In this document: piece after piece, positions 59,691 to 64,000 of the stretch
Numbering within the stretch: the stretch's first letter is position 1
Layout of the letters: every line of letters starts with the position of its first letter
Origin: Polaromonas sp. P2-4
GTDB taxonomy: Bacteria; Pseudomonadota; Gammaproteobacteria; Burkholderiales; Burkholderiaceae_C
DNA: 64,000 nucleotides
Assembly (NCBI GenBank): GCA_024703855.1
Contig: CP087965.1
Coordinates: 1,708,501 to 1,772,500, forward strand
Reading direction: 5' to 3'
Position numbers and translations under genes: made by a program
The notes under the pieces: model-generated
The model's database searches: none
What the model was told of the DNA's origin: nothing
Seen by the model: the letters and a program-made list of their open reading frames with translations, nothing else

Positions 59691-61377
59691 ATGGACAAAC
59701 ATTGGCTCAAGAGTTACCCCGACGGCGTTGCACACGAGATAGACACCGAGCAGTTCCGCTCACTTAACCAACTGCTGGAAGACTCATTCAAGAAGAATGC
59801 GGCCAAGCCGTTTTCGGTTTGCATGGACCGCTGGATGTCCTACGGACAGCTTGACGACTTGTCCTCAGCATTGGCCGCCTGGCTGCAAAACCTGGGGCTG
59901 GAGCCTGGCGCACGCGTGGCGATCATGCTGCCTAACGTGCCGCAGTTTGCCGTCACCATGGCCGCGGTTTTGCGTGCTGGCTATACCTGCGTGAATGTCA
60001 ATCCTCTCTATACCGCACGCGAGCTGGAGCACCAGCTCAAGGACTCCGGTGCGACCACCCTTGTGATTCTGGAAAACTTCGCCGCCACGCTGGCGGAAGT
60101 GATTGAAAAAACGGCCGTCAAAAACGTCGTCATGGCGTCCATGGGTGATTTGCTCGGCTTCTGGTATGGCAGCTGGATCACCTTTGCAGTCCGCCATCTT
60201 GCCAAACTGGTTCCCGCGTACAAGCTGCCATTGAACGAGGGCCGCACGGTTACCCCCTTCAACCGCGCGATTGCAGAGGGAACGCGCCAGACGCTCAAGC
60301 CTGCGCAAAGCACGCTGGACTCGATTGCCTTTCTGCAATACACCGGTGGCACCACGGGTCTGTCCAAAGGGGCCGTTCTTACGCACCGCAACATCGTCGC
60401 CGCGATTTTGCAGGCGGAGGCCTGGTTCACGCCGGCGCTCCGCCGTGTCGGTGACGTTAGCAAAACCAACAACATTGCGGCTTTGCCGCTGTATCACATC
60501 TTCGCGCTCACGCTCAGTCTGCTGGTCATCCGCTGGGGAGCCCATTTGACGCTGGTGCCGAATCCGCGCGACTTCGGAAAATTCATCGAGGTACTGAAGA
60601 AACGGCCCTTTCATATGCTGCCTGCGGTCAATACCCTGTTCAACGCCTTGCTGCAGCACCCTCAGTTCAAAACGGTTGATTTTTCAACCCTTTGCGTCTC
60701 ACAAGCCGGCGGCATGGCCGCGTCCGAAGGTACCGCAAAACACTGGCTGCAGGTCACTGCTTGCCCCATGATTGAAGGCTGGGGCATGAGCGAAACTTGC
60801 GCCATCGGTACCAACAACCCGGTGACCAACAAAGGATTCACCGGCACCATTGGCCTGCCGTTGCCCAGCATTGAAATCGCCATCAAGGATGACGACGGAA
60901 ATTCGCTTGGGCTCGGTGCGTCTGGTGAAATTTGCATCAAAGGCCCGCAGGTGATGACAGGCTATTACCGGCAGCCGGCTGAAAATGAAAAGGCCTTCAC
61001 CCGCGACGGCTTCATGCGGACCGGCGACATAGGCATCATGGATGAGCGCGGTTACACCAAGATCATTGACCGCAAGAAAGACATGATCATTGTTTCGGGT
61101 TTCAATGTATTCCCCAACGAACTTGAAAACGTGATTTCCTTGTGCCCGGGTGTCGTCGAATGCGCAGCTATCGGCATTGCAGATGACAAACAGGGTGAGG
61201 CCATCAAGGTCTTTGTCGTGAAAAATGATCCGACACTGAGCGAGGATGACGTGAGCGCATACTGCAAGCAGCACCTCACAGGCTACAAACGCCCCAAATA
61301 CATTGAATTTCAGTGACGCTTTACCCAAAACCAATGTCGGAAAAATCCTCAGGCGTGAGCTGCGTGCGGCGGCCTGA
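59691..61377 (+). CDS. fadD: Long-chain-fatty-acid-CoA ligase (one frameshift at the end)
   Basis: About 562 residues, with an AAGGAG ribosome-binding site. The AMP-binding P-loop is LQYTGGTTGLSKGAVLTHRN. Other motifs are GWGMSETCAIGTNNP, RDGFMRTGDIGIMDERGYTK and DRKKDMIIVSGFNVFP. It activates fatty acids for beta-oxidation at the inner membrane. The frame is broken near 61311. Past the shift it reads RDALPKTNVGKILRRELRAA, with the catalytic lysine, and stops at 61375. Confidence 0.93.
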
Positions 61378-61401
61378 GCGCTTTATCGCGCATCGCCTCT
61401 A

Positions 61402-62317
61402 ATGCCTACGCCGATTTTGCCTGCAGGGCTGCATGTTTTCGAACGCGGCTGGCTGTCTGCCAACAATATCCTGTTCACCGATGGCGATGAAACCTTGATG
61501 GTTGACAGCGGCTATTGCACCCACGCGCCGCAAACACTGTCGCTGGTGGAGTCCATTCTGGGTGAGCGCCCTCTTGATACGCTCGTTAACACCCATTTGC
61601 ACAGCGACCATTGCGGTGGTAATGCGGTTTTGCAGGCCCGCTATCCGGACCTCGTGACCTTGATCCCGCCAGGTCAGGCATCCCTGGTGACGCGTTGGGA
61701 CCCCGTCGCGCTGACTTATTTGCCCACTGGGCAGCTTTGCCCACGATTCAAGTTCAGCCAGACCCTCCGGCCCGGAACGCAAATGCGATTTGGTGCCAGC
61801 GATTGGCAGGTCCTTGCGGCGGCCGGCCATGATCCACATTCACTTGTTTTCTTTGAGCCCATCAGTAAAACGCTGATTTCAGCCGATGCCTTGTGGGAAA
61901 ACGGATTCGGTGTGGTGTTTCCCGAGCTTGAAGGGCTTGATGCTTTTGCCGAGGTTGCCGCAACACTTGAGATGATTGGGCATCTGAATCCTAAAGTCGT
62001 CATTCCTGGTCATGGCCGGGTCTTCATGTACACGCCTGAGGTGCTTTGCGCGTACGAGCGGCTGGACTCTTTTGTCAAAAACCCTCTCAAGCATGCGCGT
62101 CACGCAGCGAAGGTATTGCTCAAATTCAAATTACTCGAACTGCAACGGCAGTCTTTGGATGAATTTGCACAATGGGCCGAGGCAACCCCGTACTTCATAC
62201 AGATCAGGGAAAAGTTTTTTGCGGATGTCGCCGTGCGCATGGATAGAGCAATTGTGTGCAGAGTTAGTTGCTGCAGGCGTAGCCAGAAGAGATGGGGCGT
62301 ACATTCTGAATGCTTGA
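61402..62317 (+). CDS. Metallo-beta-lactamase-fold hydrolase (one frameshift at the end)
   Basis: About 305 residues. The zinc motif is NTHLHSDHCGGNAVL, with further metal-binding residues in AAGHDPHSLVFF, LISADALWENGFG and VVIPGHGRVF. It is of the glyoxalase-II-like type, without an assigned substrate. The frame breaks near 62243. The correct end is EQLCAELVAAGVARRDGAYI and TGA 62315. It follows fadD by 24 bases, so it is probably cotranscribed and convergent with the rRNA operon. Confidence 0.85.
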
Positions 62318-62394
62318 GCTGCACAGGCTCATGGATTAAATCTGCGGCGCGGCATACCCATCACCAGGTTTTCCGTCAGCCTCTCAAATTAGTC

Positions 62395-62454
62395 GTTTCA
62401 CTGTCCTGTTCGGGATGGGAAGGAGTGGTACCAACTTGCTATGGTCATCAGGCA
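62395..62454 (-). rRNA. rrf: 5S rRNA, 5' half only
   Basis: The minus strand from 62454 reads TGCCTGATGACCATAGC, CCCATCCCGAACAGGAC and GTGAAACGACT, the conserved 5' half of betaproteobacterial 5S rRNA. After the last of these the sequence does not match the expected 3' half (CGCCGATGATAGTG, GTCAGGC), so helix I cannot form. The remaining 78 bases up to the hydrolase stop show no recognisable feature. Confidence 0.75.
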
Positions 62455-62598
62455 TAACTTTTTGACAGATTGTTCAAAGAACAATCCATCGAATTCATAG
62501 AGCAAATCAGCTTTTATTTAGTAATTGCACATCTTTTGACAGATGCGTCTTTTGAATGCGTCAACTTGGCATAACACCTTTGAATTAATCAAAGTTAT

Positions 62599-64000
<1,402 letters not shown>

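Overview
The window looks like chromosome from a Burkholderiales bacterium, most likely family Comamonadaceae (Polaromonas, Rhodoferax or Acidovorax-like). The reasons are the high GC content, the Bug/TctC binding protein, the block of lnt/corC, glyQ-glyS, gmhB, plsC and ygjP genes, the leucine/isovalerate gene cluster under a LiuR-like MerR regulator, and dispersed repeats I associate with this family. Taxonomy is inferred from gene content and recall, not from a search.

The main technical fact is that roughly half of the protein genes are broken by single-base frameshifts, often in short homopolymers. Essential genes (glyS, glyQ, lnt) are hit as well, usually with both halves perfectly conserved. 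I read most of these as uncorrected sequencing indels and annotate each gene across its breaks as one CDS, giving the approximate break positions.

Layout. 1-1.5 kb: a TolB-like beta-propeller protein abuts a 5' fragment of an acyl-CoA synthetase, a probable recombination junction. 1.6-6.3 kb: AraC regulator, PstS-like protein, GST, and a HAD / YchJ / rhodanese operon with overlapping starts and stops. 6.3-7.1 kb: a repeat-rich insert with an orphan addiction-module antitoxin. 7.1-16 kb: acyl-CoA dehydrogenase, thiolase, aceK, carbonic anhydrase, isovaleryl-CoA dehydrogenase, thioesterase, LiuR-like MerR and a divergent metallo-hydrolase, with two perfect 26-bp palindromic operators and a 274-bp MITE-like element. 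16-22.5 kb: a two-component array (two PAS histidine kinases, an HTH-REC regulator, a lone receiver). 22.6-29 kb: ygjP, plsC, gmhB, a two-gene DUF6036-like nucleotidyltransferase module, glyS, glyQ. 29-33.3 kb: LysR/SDR and asparaginase/LysR divergent pairs. 33.3-35.8 kb: lnt and corC. 36-40.7 kb: sulfatase, TctC-like protein, MarR, GC-rich tandem repeats, GNAT, Lrp. 40.9-44.6 kb: lipase plus foldase, PheC-like binding protein plus phenylalanine hydroxylase.

44.7-55.7 kb is the most unusual part. A class III cyclase with TolB-like and TPR regions is followed by a soluble PAP2/vanadium-haloperoxidase-type protein with an N-terminal SGGL repeat, and then by a subtilisin-like protease without a signal peptide. 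These are flanked by a Crp-family regulator and a PAS-LuxR regulator. A hybrid histidine kinase and a REC-cyclase follow. The cyclase gene and the luxR gene each have a similar inverted repeat upstream, which suggests shared control. I propose the cyclase-PAP2-subtilase set as a candidate undescribed signalling/effector system.

55.7-62.3 kb: alpha/beta hydrolase, GMC oxidoreductase with its Tat-type partner, a FFLEELY-type protein, FadD and a metallo-hydrolase. The window ends in the 3' end of an rRNA operon on the minus strand, with a 5S rRNA that matches only in its 5' half.
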